Part shown: positions 1 to 5,402 of the stretch, piece after piece
How positions within the stretch are numbered: position 1 is the stretch's first letter
How the letters are laid out: each line of letters opens with the position of its first letter
Source of the DNA: Ruminococcaceae bacterium UBA2806
GTDB taxonomy: Bacteria > Bacillota > Clostridia > Oscillospirales > Acutalibacteraceae
DNA length: 6,705 nt
Direction of reading: 5' to 3'
Assembly: GCA_002351795.1 (NCBI GenBank)
Contig: DEHG01000048.1
Span: 1-6,705 of the forward strand
The notes under the pieces: model-generated
The model's input: the letters and a program-made list of their open reading frames with translations, nothing else
The model's database searches: none
Told to the model about the DNA's origin: nothing
Made by a program: the position numbers and the translations under genes

Positions 1-57
1 TGCAAGCATTATCTGCCCTGTATTTCATTATTTCTGAATTTTCCAGATATGGAAATG

Positions 58-86
58 TTGATTTTATTTCCGGATGGTGTTATACT
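58..86 (+). promoter_or_regulatory. Predicted sigma-A promoter of galE
   Basis: A -35 box TTGATT (58-63) lies 17 nt before a -10 box TATACT (81-86). A TG at 78-79 gives an extended -10 (TGnTATACT). The expected transcript start is near 93, which leaves a leader of about 124 nt before the galE start. This is a prediction by consensus only; no operator is recognised around it. Confidence 0.7.
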
Positions 87-129
87 TATACTTGGAGAGT
101 TGTATAAAAACATTGTTTTCAGAGTTGGA

Positions 130-152
130 ATATGCGGCAAAATCCCGCATAT
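130..152 (+). promoter_or_regulatory. Hairpin in the galE leader
   Basis: A perfect 8-bp inverted repeat, ATATGCGG (130-137) and CCGCATAT (145-152), encloses a 7-nt loop. It lies in the predicted galE 5' UTR. The nearest T-run (165-169) starts 12 nt past the stem, too far for a canonical intrinsic terminator, and I recognise no riboswitch class. It may affect mRNA stability or attenuation, but that is unproven. Confidence 0.4.
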
Positions 153-216
153 GCTGACTGATTGTTTTTACAGGCTTTTTTCGGAAAAATCAACAGATAA
201 AGGATGGTTACAGAAT

Positions 217-1233
217 ATGAAAATACTTGTAACAGGCGGCGCCGGATATATCGGTTCCCATACAGTAATTGAACTTTTAAATGCAGGTCATGAGGTAGTT
301 ATCATTGATAACCTTGTAAATTCAAGCAGGATCGCCGTTAACAGAGTAGAAGAAATAACCGGTGCAAAGATCCCGTTTTATGAAGTCGATATCCGTGACA
401 GAGAAAAACTGGAATCTGTTTTTGCAGATCACAAATTTGACTGCTGTATTCATTTTGCAGGTCTTAAAGCAGTCGGAGAATCAGTTGCATTCCCCTGGGA
501 ATATTACGACAACAACATCAACGGTACCCTTGTCCTGTTGGATGTTCTGCGCAAAAACGGCTGCAAAAACATTATTTTCAGCTCTTCGGCAACCGTATAC
601 GGTACGCCTGCCGTTATTCCTATCACTGAGGACTGCCCCAAGGGACAGTGTACAAATCCTTACGGTCAGACAAAGTCAATGCTTGAACAGATAATGATGG
701 ATATGCAGAAGGCTGATCCCGAATGGAATATTGTTCTGCTCAGATATTTCAATCCGATAGGAGCGCATCCCAGCGGCAGGATCGGTGAATCTCCGAACGG
801 TATTCCCAACAACCTGATGCCGTATATTACACAGGTCGCTGTAGGAAAGCTCAAAGAGCTTGGTGTTTTCGGCAATGATTATGATACGCCCGACGGAACA
901 GGCGTAAGAGATTACATCCATGTTGTAGACCTTGCAAACGGTCATGTAAAGGCATTGCAGGCTATTGAAAACAAATGCGGTCTTGCGATCTATAATCTTG
1001 GCACAGGTCAGGGATATTCTGTACTCGATCTGGTCAAGGCTTTTGAAGAGGCGAACGGTATAAAGGTTCCTTATGTCATCAAGCCGAGACGTCCCGGCGA
1101 TATTGCGACCTGCTATTCTGACCCGTCAAAGGCAGAGAGGGAACTGGGCTGGAAAGCTCAGTACGGAGTTGTTGATATGTGCCGTGATTCTTGGAGATGG
1201 CAGAAAAACAATCCGAACGGATTTGAAGGCTGA
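217..1233 (+). CDS. galE: UDP-glucose 4-epimerase GalE
   Basis: This cytosolic extended short-chain dehydrogenase interconverts UDP-glucose and UDP-galactose using bound NAD, in the Leloir pathway and in sugar-nucleotide supply for polysaccharides. The product is 338 aa, the same length as E. coli GalE. Visible motifs are the NAD-binding TGGAGYIG near residues 6-13, HFAGLKAVGES at 79-89, SSSATVYG at 122-129 with S124, and catalytic Y149 and K153 in PYGQTK. RYFNP, GIPNNLMPYI and GTGVRDYIHV follow. The open frame extends upstream to 49, but ATG 217 begins the family's N-terminus (MKILVTGG) and an AGGATGG site lies 10-12 nt before it, so the upstream 56 codons are leader. Position 299, tyrosine in E. 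coli, is cysteine here, a change linked to acceptance of N-acetylated substrates. The gene has its own promoter and converges on the next gene. Confidence 0.97.
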   Translation: MKILVTGGAGYIGSHTVIELLNAGHEVVIIDNLVNSSRIAVNRVEEITGAKIPFYEVDIRDREKLESVFADHKFDCCIHFAGLKAVGESVAFPWEYYDNNINGTLVLLDVLRKNGCKNIIFSSSATVYGTPAVIPITEDCPKGQCTNPYGQTKSMLEQIMMDMQKADPEWNIVLLRYFNPIGAHPSGRIGESPNGIPNNLMPYITQVAVGKLKELGVFGNDYDTPDGTGVRDYIHVVDLANGHVKALQAIENKCGLAIYNLGTGQGYSVLDLVKAFEEANGIKVPYVIKPRRPGDIATCYSDPSKAERELGWKAQYGVVDMCRDSWRWQKNNPNGFEG

Positions 1234-1286
1234 ATATCAGCAGATCGCTTTATATAACTTTATGTCATTACGCCAAAATAAACAGC

Positions 1287-1326
1287 AGTGGGGCTGCCGC
1301 ATTATCAGCGGACAGCCCCACTCTTT
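1287..1326. terminator. Bidirectional intrinsic terminator between galE and the GT2 gene
   Basis: A strong GC-rich stem pairs 1287-1300 with 1308-1322, with one bulged A at 1312 and a 7-nt loop. On the + strand it is followed by TCTTTATT. On the - strand it is followed by GCTGTTTATTTT. It sits about 54 nt after the galE stop and 2 nt past the stop of the leftward glycosyltransferase gene, so it can serve both converging transcripts. The T-tracts are interrupted, so efficiency may be moderate. Confidence 0.85.
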
Positions 1327-2578
1327 ATTCGTTTTCACTTTCCAGTTCAGTAATATCTATCGCTTTATCGTGCTTTATCGGACGCCATTCGGTCTTTCCA
1401 AAGAAAACAAGGAATAATACTATTATAAAACTGAACATATATATCGGGAATGTAAATGAATACAAAACCCGCTTACGTTTCGGACAGTGTATCCTGTCCC
1501 TTTCAGTTATCAGTACGGACAGACCCATAATATACATTGTTATATATACTATCGCAATTATTATTCCGTAGAATATCAGATATGGAACAAGATTTGCTCC
1601 TGTGCATGCGCCTATTATCATACCTATAATATTTACTATCGCAGCAAACTGGAATATTACCAGCGGAGACATATTCATTGTAAAATCATATACCGCAAAT
1701 CCGCCCTTTTTGAAAAGTCTTTTCATAAGTCCGGGCCAGTATTCCTTTATCGCCGCAACATTGCCTTTAAGCCAGCGTGTGCGCTGAAATATCGAATCCT
1801 CAAGTGACAGCGGCTGCTCATCATAAAGCACCGCATCATGGCAATAGGCGATCTTTTCTCCGTCCTGCATCATTTCAACGGTAAATTCAAGATCCTCGCA
1901 TATCTTGAACCATTTCCACCCGCCGTATTTTTTCAGCAGCTTGTCGGAAAAAAGATATCCCGTTCCCGATACAAAGCAGCTTGTTCCCAGACGATGACGC
2001 ACACGGTTAGCATGCTCGCTTTCATACATAAAAAATATTCCGTATGCAGCGCTTATCCAGTTATCACTCAGATTTTTTGCATTTCTGTATCCTGTAACAA
2101 TATTTACTCCGCTGCTGAATACCTTATTCATTTCCGTTATGTAATTTGTGCTCAGAAGATTGTCAGCGTCAAAAATAAGGTAACCGTCATACTCCTTTTC
2201 CGGATAATCCCTTTGAAAATTATCCATAAGAAAACGCAGCGCATATCCCTTTCCTATTTCATCAAGATTATTTCTTTCGTAAACTACCGCTCCATGCCGC
2301 CGGGATACCTCGGCGGTAGAATCTGTACAGTTATCGGCTACTACATAGATATCTATAAGCTCCGACGGGTAATCCTGCGCCTTTATGCTGTCGATCAGAT
2401 GACCTATAACCTTTTCTTCATTTCTTGCGGAGATCATTACCGCATACTTATGAAGCTTTACCTCTTTATATTCAGGGTCACGACCGAACATTCTGATAAA
2501 CATATATATTACCCTGTAGCTGAAAGCAGCAAGAAATATGATTATCATTACTATATTAAAAACTGTGAGCCATGGCAT
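1325..2578 (-). CDS. Membrane-anchored family 2 glycosyltransferase (processive synthase type)
   Basis: The 417-aa product transfers sugar from a nucleotide-sugar donor at the inner membrane face. It has an N-terminal membrane segment (about 6-30), a GT-A domain (about 45-275) and three further membrane segments near 304-326, 330-357 and 371-395. Motifs visible are ISARNE (49-54), ADNCTD (81-86), the metal/UDP-binding DAD (137-139), the catalytic-base ED (228-229) and QRTRW (265-269). The D,D,D,QxxRW pattern is typical of cellulose, hyaluronan and poly-GlcNAc synthase relatives (COG1215), but no PilZ domain is present, and neither donor nor polymer can be named. The start is fixed by an in-frame TAG directly before the ATG; an AAGGAAGGAG site lies 12 nt upstream, a long spacing. 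It lies downstream of tyrA-aroB with its own likely promoter, and faces galE, which could supply UDP-galactose; that link is inference. Confidence 0.92.
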   Translation of the reverse strand: MPWLTVFNIVMIIIFLAAFSYRVIYMFIRMFGRDPEYKEVKLHKYAVMISARNEEKVIGHLIDSIKAQDYPSELIDIYVVADNCTDSTAEVSRRHGAVVYERNNLDEIGKGYALRFLMDNFQRDYPEKEYDGYLIFDADNLLSTNYITEMNKVFSSGVNIVTGYRNAKNLSDNWISAAYGIFFMYESEHANRVRHRLGTSCFVSGTGYLFSDKLLKKYGGWKWFKICEDLEFTVEMMQDGEKIAYCHDAVLYDEQPLSLEDSIFQRTRWLKGNVAAIKEYWPGLMKRLFKKGGFAVYDFTMNMSPLVIFQFAAIVNIIGMIIGACTGANLVPYLIFYGIIIAIVYITMYIMGLSVLITERDRIHCPKRKRVLYSFTFPIYMFSFIIVLFLVFFGKTEWRPIKHDKAIDITELESENE

Positions 2579-2606
2579 CTATGCAATGCACTCCTTCCTT
2601 ATCCTT

Positions 2607-2630
2607 TAAAAGACAAAAATCTGTCTTTTA
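2607..2630. repeat. Inverted repeat at the predicted GT2 transcript start
   Basis: Perfect 9-bp arms TAAAAGACA (2607-2615) and TGTCTTTTA (2622-2630) flank a 6-nt spacer. The repeat lies just downstream of the predicted -10 box, over the expected start of the leftward transcript. The octamer CTGTCTTT (2621-2628) recurs at 2661-2668, immediately upstream of the -35 box. The position suggests an operator; no regulator is identified. Confidence 0.5.
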
Positions 2631-2631
2631 C

Positions 2632-2660
2632 ATTTTATCATATAATCATTTCCTTTTCAA
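2632..2660 (-). promoter_or_regulatory. Predicted sigma-A promoter of the GT2 gene
   Basis: On the - strand, TTGAAA (2660-2655) is separated by exactly 17 nt from TAAAAT (2637-2632). The predicted start is near 2625, giving a leader of about 47 nt. No convincing terminator separates this promoter from the upstream aroB gene, so the glycosyltransferase may be transcribed both from here and by readthrough. Confidence 0.6.
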
Positions 2661-2704
2661 CTGTCTTTGATAATAATTCTTGGTTTGTGTTCAGCAATAT
2701 ACAG

Positions 2705-3754
2705 TTAAGTTTCAAAAAACGCTTCTATTTTTTCAAACGGGATAAGATTGATAAAGCAGGTGCCTATCTCACGCAGAAAAATAAAGTTCAGACCCTTGCC
2801 CGTGCTTTTTTTATCTCCCCTTGTCGCTTTTATAATATCCTCAAAGGAGTATTCTGTTTTGAAGGGCATATCATATTTTTTCAGTAGATTGAATATCCTG
2901 TCACAGGTGCCGATCTCGGTTATGCCTTTGTTTTCGGTAACTCCCGTTATCATAAGCGCACCAAGCGCCACAGCCTCTCCGTGAGTCATTCCGCTGTATC
3001 CGCTGAGCTTTTCAAGCGCATGACCAAAGGTATGACCGAAATTGAGTATCGCTCTTTCTCCCGTATCACGCTCATCATTTACAACTATATCACGCTTTAT
3101 AGTTACACATTCATAAATTATATCGTCAATGATATCCCTTGCATTTTCATTCTCAAGCCTTTTAAACAAAGACGGGCTTTTTATGCAGCCGTATTTTATC
3201 ACCTCGCCCATGCCGTCGTTAAAGAATTTCTGAGGAAGGGTGTCAAGGGTATCGGGGTCGATAAGCACAAGTATCGGCTGCCAGAATGCGCCGACTAAAT
3301 TCTTGCCGACAGGAAGATCTACTCCCGTTTTGCCGCCTACGGATGAATCGACCTGTGAAAGCAGACTTGTAGGTATCTGCACGAAATCTATCCCTCTCAG
3401 ATAGCTTGCCGCTGCAAAGCCTGTCATATCACCCGTAACGCCTCCGCCAAGAGCTATGAGCACATCAGTCCTTGTTATATCATGCTCGTAAAAGAAGCTG
3501 TACATTTTCTCTATCGTGCAAAGACGCTTTCTTTCTTCGCCGGCTTCAAATACAAATACCGATGTTTCAAAGCCGTTTTCTTTAAGCGAATTTTCCACCC
3601 TGTCCGCATAGATCGGCGCAACATTGCTGTCGCTTACGATCACCGCCCTTACAGCGTCTGAACGTTCCCTTATGTACTTTCCTGCCGAGCCGATAATACC
3701 ATGTTCAATATATATCGGATACGGTCTGCCTGTATTTACATCTACGATCTTCAT
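2705..3754 (-). CDS. aroB: 3-dehydroquinate synthase AroB
   Basis: AroB is the second shikimate-pathway enzyme. It converts DAHP to 3-dehydroquinate in the cytosol using NAD and a divalent metal. The 349-aa product is full length for bacterial AroB. Motifs visible are the NAD-binding GGGVTGDMTGF (103-113), RGIDFVQIPTSLLSQVDSSV (120-139), GGKTGVD, and GKNLVGAFWQP (150-160). The metal ligands are E184 (GMGEVIKYG), H241 (NFGHTFGH) and H258 (HGEAVALG), at spacing like that of the E. coli enzyme. The start codon overlaps the tyrA stop in an ATGA, and AGGAGG lies 10 nt upstream inside the end of tyrA, so the two are translationally coupled. No other shikimate genes are in the window. Nothing is missing or broken. 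Confidence 0.98.
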   Translation of the reverse strand: MKIVDVNTGRPYPIYIEHGIIGSAGKYIRERSDAVRAVIVSDSNVAPIYADRVENSLKENGFETSVFVFEAGEERKRLCTIEKMYSFFYEHDITRTDVLIALGGGVTGDMTGFAAASYLRGIDFVQIPTSLLSQVDSSVGGKTGVDLPVGKNLVGAFWQPILVLIDPDTLDTLPQKFFNDGMGEVIKYGCIKSPSLFKRLENENARDIIDDIIYECVTIKRDIVVNDERDTGERAILNFGHTFGHALEKLSGYSGMTHGEAVALGALMITGVTENKGITEIGTCDRIFNLLKKYDMPFKTEYSFEDIIKATRGDKKSTGKGLNFIFLREIGTCFINLIPFEKIEAFFET

Positions 3755-4581
3755 TCTCCAAGCTCCTCCTTTACCTTGCGGCTCTGTGCTAAAATAGCTT
3801 CAAGCTCCTGCCTGTCGCCGCTTTCCACCGCCTGTTTTATCATATTCATATGCTGAGTTATAATGTCTATCTCCTCGATAAGCGGCTGCTTATTTTCGAT
3901 AAAAAGCTCCGCCCAGAGTTTTTCATTGATATGAGCTACCCTTGATACATCTCTGTAGCTGCCTGCGGAAAAGCCGTTATGATTTTTACAGACGGGACTA
4001 AGCACATAGGCGCAGGCTATTACATGAGGCAGCTGTGATGTAAACGCTATCATTCTGTCATGCTCTTCGGGCGTTGAATAAACAATTCTTCCGAAACCTA
4101 TTTTTCGTGCAAGATCGGAAATAATGCCGACCTCCTTTTCATTGCCTGTACAGGGTATAATTATACAGCTTGCATTGCAGAAAAGATCAGCCTCTGACGC
4201 CGCAAAACCGTTTTTTTCCTTTCCCGCCATCGGATGACAGCCTATAAATGTAAATCCGTATTCATTGGAAAGCGCCGTAAGCTCAGGACAGATATCCGAT
4301 TTGATGCCGGAACTGTCGATCACGATACAGCTTTTCGGGATCAGCTCTGCATTATCTCTGACAAATTTAACGGCAGCCTCAGGAAATGTTCCGAGTATAA
4401 GTATATCAGCCCTTTCAAGCGACTTTGTGCTTCCTATCTCATCTATTGCGCCGCAGGCAAGCGCATCTTCAAGAGGCTTGGGGCTGCGGTTTATTCCTAT
4501 TATGTAATGGTCTGTATATTTTTTGATCGCCTTTGCAAAAGAACCTCCGATTATTCCAAGTCCGGAAATAACTATATTCAT
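3751..4581 (-). CDS. tyrA: Prephenate/arogenate dehydrogenase TyrA
   Basis: The enzyme makes the committed step of tyrosine synthesis by oxidative decarboxylation of prephenate or arogenate with NAD(P). From the chosen start the product is 276 aa. It has a Rossmann GLGIIGGS near residues 7-14, CHPMAG with H116, SQLPHV with S182 and H186, and SYRDVSRVA with R210, all positions expected for substrate binding and catalysis. Neither a chorismate mutase nor a C-terminal ACT domain is present, so it is the minimal form. An upstream in-frame ATG at 4590 would add MSE, but AAAGGA directly abuts it; the same site lies 9 nt before ATG 4581, so 4581 is preferred. The sequence INRS after the second strand lacks the acidic residue typical of NAD users, suggesting NADP; that is inference. 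It is the first gene of the tyrA-aroB operon. Confidence 0.95.
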   Translation of the reverse strand: MNIVISGLGIIGGSFAKAIKKYTDHYIIGINRSPKPLEDALACGAIDEIGSTKSLERADILILGTFPEAAVKFVRDNAELIPKSCIVIDSSGIKSDICPELTALSNEYGFTFIGCHPMAGKEKNGFAASEADLFCNASCIIIPCTGNEKEVGIISDLARKIGFGRIVYSTPEEHDRMIAFTSQLPHVIACAYVLSPVCKNHNGFSAGSYRDVSRVAHINEKLWAELFIENKQPLIEEIDIITQHMNMIKQAVESGDRQELEAILAQSRKVKEELGE

Positions 4582-4636
4582 TTCACTCATTCCTTTCGAT
4601 ACACAAACAATTTCTGAATTTCCGATATCTGTAATA

Positions 4637-4666
4637 ATTATAACACACTTTATATATAAAATTCTA
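4637..4666 (-). promoter_or_regulatory. Predicted promoter of the tyrA-aroB operon
   Basis: On the - strand a perfect -10 TATAAT (4642-4637) is preceded by TG plus one base, giving an extended -10. The -35 region is weak (TAGAAT, 4666-4661, 18 nt away), as is common with extended -10 promoters. The expected start near 4630 leaves a leader of about 50 nt, too short for a T-box or other aromatic amino acid riboswitch, and none is seen. Confidence 0.6.
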
Positions 4667-4879
4667 CATACATTTGGAGTTTTTTGATTTTATTTCGTTA
4701 CTAAATACATCAGCTCGTTATATACGGATACGATATGCTGATATTTCTCACATAACAATAAAAGCAGCGATATTATATAATAATCATCATTATTGTGATA
4801 CCATGAACAAGGTGCAAAAACACAAAACAAAATACTATGCAATAATTTGTTTATATTCATGATTTTTAATATTTATACA
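4667..4879. other. AT-rich intergenic stretch with no supported gene
   Basis: About 210 nt of strongly AT-rich sequence separates the tyrA promoter from the sRNA-like unit. It contains a TTG-started 62-codon frame on + (4674-4862) and an ATG-started 56-codon frame on - (4860-4690). Neither has a ribosome binding site, and neither product resembles a known protein. A short inverted repeat, AATAAT/ATTATT (4779-4794), is within chance for this composition. I see nothing functional that I can support. Confidence 0.5.
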
Positions 4880-4906
4880 TTGTAAATGAATATAATTCAT
4901 TTACAA
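4880..4906. repeat. Palindromic operator-like site at the sRNA promoter
   Basis: Perfect 11-bp arms TTGTAAATGAA (4880-4890) and TTCATTTACAA (4896-4906) flank a 5-nt TATAA spacer. The right arm contains the -35 box (4900-4905) of the promoter that follows. A dimeric regulator bound here would be expected to affect that promoter, most simply by blocking it. The site does not match an operator family I can name with confidence. Confidence 0.6.
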
Positions 4907-4928
4907 CAATAAAAAACTATGCTATAAT
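4900..4928 (+). promoter_or_regulatory. Strong predicted sigma-A promoter of the small RNA
   Basis: TTTACA (4900-4905), a 17-nt spacer and a perfect TATAAT (4923-4928) are present, with TG at 4920-4921 giving an extended -10. This is among the closest to consensus of the promoters in this window. The expected start is near A4935, one base before the stem of the predicted RNA. No open reading frame follows before the terminator. Confidence 0.75.
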
Positions 4929-4934
4929 TTATTT

Positions 4935-5019
4935 ACCCGGTGCTGAGGTTCTCCATTTTTGTGTTGATATTCCGTGTGTGTTTGTGTTTTCATTCTCTCC
5001 TCAGCATCGGGACTTTTTT
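4935..5019 (+). ncRNA. Predicted small RNA, about 85 nt, with paired ends and intrinsic terminator
   Basis: From a predicted start at about 4935 the RNA begins at once with a 13-bp stem: CCCGGTGCTGAGG (4936-4948) pairs with CCTCAGCATCGGG (4999-5011) with one G-U pair, and is followed by AC and six T (5014-5019). The stem encloses about 50 nt rich in U and G and poor in A, with no strong internal fold seen. UUCUCC (4949-4954) and UUCUCUCC (4993-5000) could pair with Shine-Dalgarno sequences, which would suit a trans-acting regulatory RNA. No coding frame with a ribosome binding site lies inside. It lacks the conserved loop of SRP RNA and is too short for 6S RNA; I do not recognise its family. 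A plain terminator for an unseen transcript is the alternative, but the adjacent promoter argues against it. Confidence 0.55.
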
Positions 5020-5038
5020 AACTTTTTTTAAAAAAGGC

Positions 5039-5067
5039 TTGCATTTTTATAATCGTTATGATATAAT
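5039..5067 (+). promoter_or_regulatory. Predicted sigma-A promoter of tRNA-Ser
   Basis: TTGCAT (5039-5044) and a perfect TATAAT (5062-5067) are separated by 17 nt, with TG at 5059-5060 as an extended -10. The expected start near 5074 gives a short 5' leader to be removed from the tRNA by RNase P. Confidence 0.75.
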
Positions 5068-5107
5068 AGTCGAGTACTGAAAAATTTCTTTTGTTTTTCG
5101 ACCATAT

Positions 5108-5196
5108 GGAGAGTTGTCCGAGCTGGCCGAAGGAGCACGATTGGAAATCGTGTAAACGCTAACCCCGTTTCGAGGGTTCGAATCCCTCACTCTCCG
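5108..5196 (+). tRNA. tRNA-Ser, anticodon GGA
   Basis: The 89-nt gene folds as a class II tRNA. The acceptor stem GGAGAGT (5108-5114) pairs with ACTCTCC (5189-5195), with discriminator G5196. The anticodon stem CACGA/TCGTG holds the loop TTGGAAA with anticodon GGA (5143-5145), reading UCC and UCU. A long variable arm lies at about 5153-5171, as expected for serine. The T arm GAGGG/CCCTC holds TTCGAAT. The 3' CCA is not encoded and must be added after transcription. It appears monocistronic, with its own promoter and a terminator at 5301-5338. Confidence 0.98.
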
Positions 5197-5210
5197 GCAA
5201 TTGATTGAAC

Positions 5211-5288
5211 AATGAATAGTGATGAATGAATAATTTGTATTGAAGTATGTTTATACATTTCCCGGTTATTCATTATTCACTATTCATT
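5211..5288. repeat. Miniature inverted-repeat element downstream of tRNA-Ser
   Basis: Perfect 12-bp outer arms AATGAATAGTGA (5211-5222) and TCACTATTCATT (5277-5288) continue inward as an imperfect stem (to 5233 and from 5266), giving about 23 bp with only a few mismatches around a loop of roughly 32 nt. The arms are made of ATGAAT-like units. It has no coding capacity, and lies between the tRNA and its terminator. Its form resembles small palindromic or MITE-like intergenic repeats; copies elsewhere cannot be checked from this window. Confidence 0.55.
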
Positions 5289-5300
5289 TTTCATTATAAC

Positions 5301-5338
5301 GGGAACACTGTCTTTAAGAGAAGTGTTCCTGTCTTTTT
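5301..5338 (+). terminator. Intrinsic terminator of the tRNA-Ser transcript
   Basis: GGAACACT (5302-5309) pairs perfectly with AGTGTTCC (5322-5329), with a possible extra G-U pair at 5301/5330, and is followed by TGTCTTTTT. It lies 105 nt after the tRNA 3' end, with the inverted-repeat element in between. Confidence 0.8.
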
Positions 5339-5363
5339 ACATAGGGGCATTCCCTCATATACT
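5336..5363 (+). promoter_or_regulatory. Predicted promoter of the Mbeg1-like gene
   Basis: TTTACA (5336-5341) and TATACT (5358-5363) are spaced by 16 nt. The -35 box begins inside the T-tract of the preceding terminator. The start would be near 5370, about 33 nt before the coding start. Confidence 0.5.
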
Positions 5364-5402
5364 TTTACAGGCTTCCATAAATTGTTTTTGAGGTGATTTT
5401 AT

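Noticed and set aside
1..28. Possible divergent gene start on the - strand at the left edge
   Set aside because: Only nine codons are visible, with no ribosome binding site or promoter to support it.
49..216. N-terminal extension of the galE frame by 56 codons
   Set aside because: No family GalE has it; the canonical MKILVTGG start is at 217 with a ribosome binding site, and a promoter lies inside the extension.
1838..2887. 349-codon open frame on + antisense to the GT2 gene and the end of aroB
   Set aside because: It crosses two well-supported genes and their intergenic region and resembles no known protein; it is a chance frame.
4591..4636. T-box or other amino acid riboswitch before tyrA
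   Set aside because: The predicted leader is only about 50 nt and contains no T-box sequence or terminator hairpin.
4779..4794. Possible Fur-like box AATAAT-CATC-ATTATT
   Set aside because: Short arms in very AT-rich DNA, not near a promoter start, and a poor match to the Fur consensus.
4690..4860. 56-codon ATG-started frame on the - strand in the AT-rich gap
   Set aside because: No ribosome binding site, composition is AT-driven, and no recognisable family, though a short hydrophobic run (SLLLLLC) is present.
4674..4862. 62-codon TTG-started frame on the + strand
   Set aside because: No ribosome binding site, overlaps the tyrA promoter side, and its residue content reflects AT-rich DNA.
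5108..5196. tRNA-Ser as an integration site of a mobile element
   Set aside because: No second copy of the tRNA 3' end and no integrase gene in the window.
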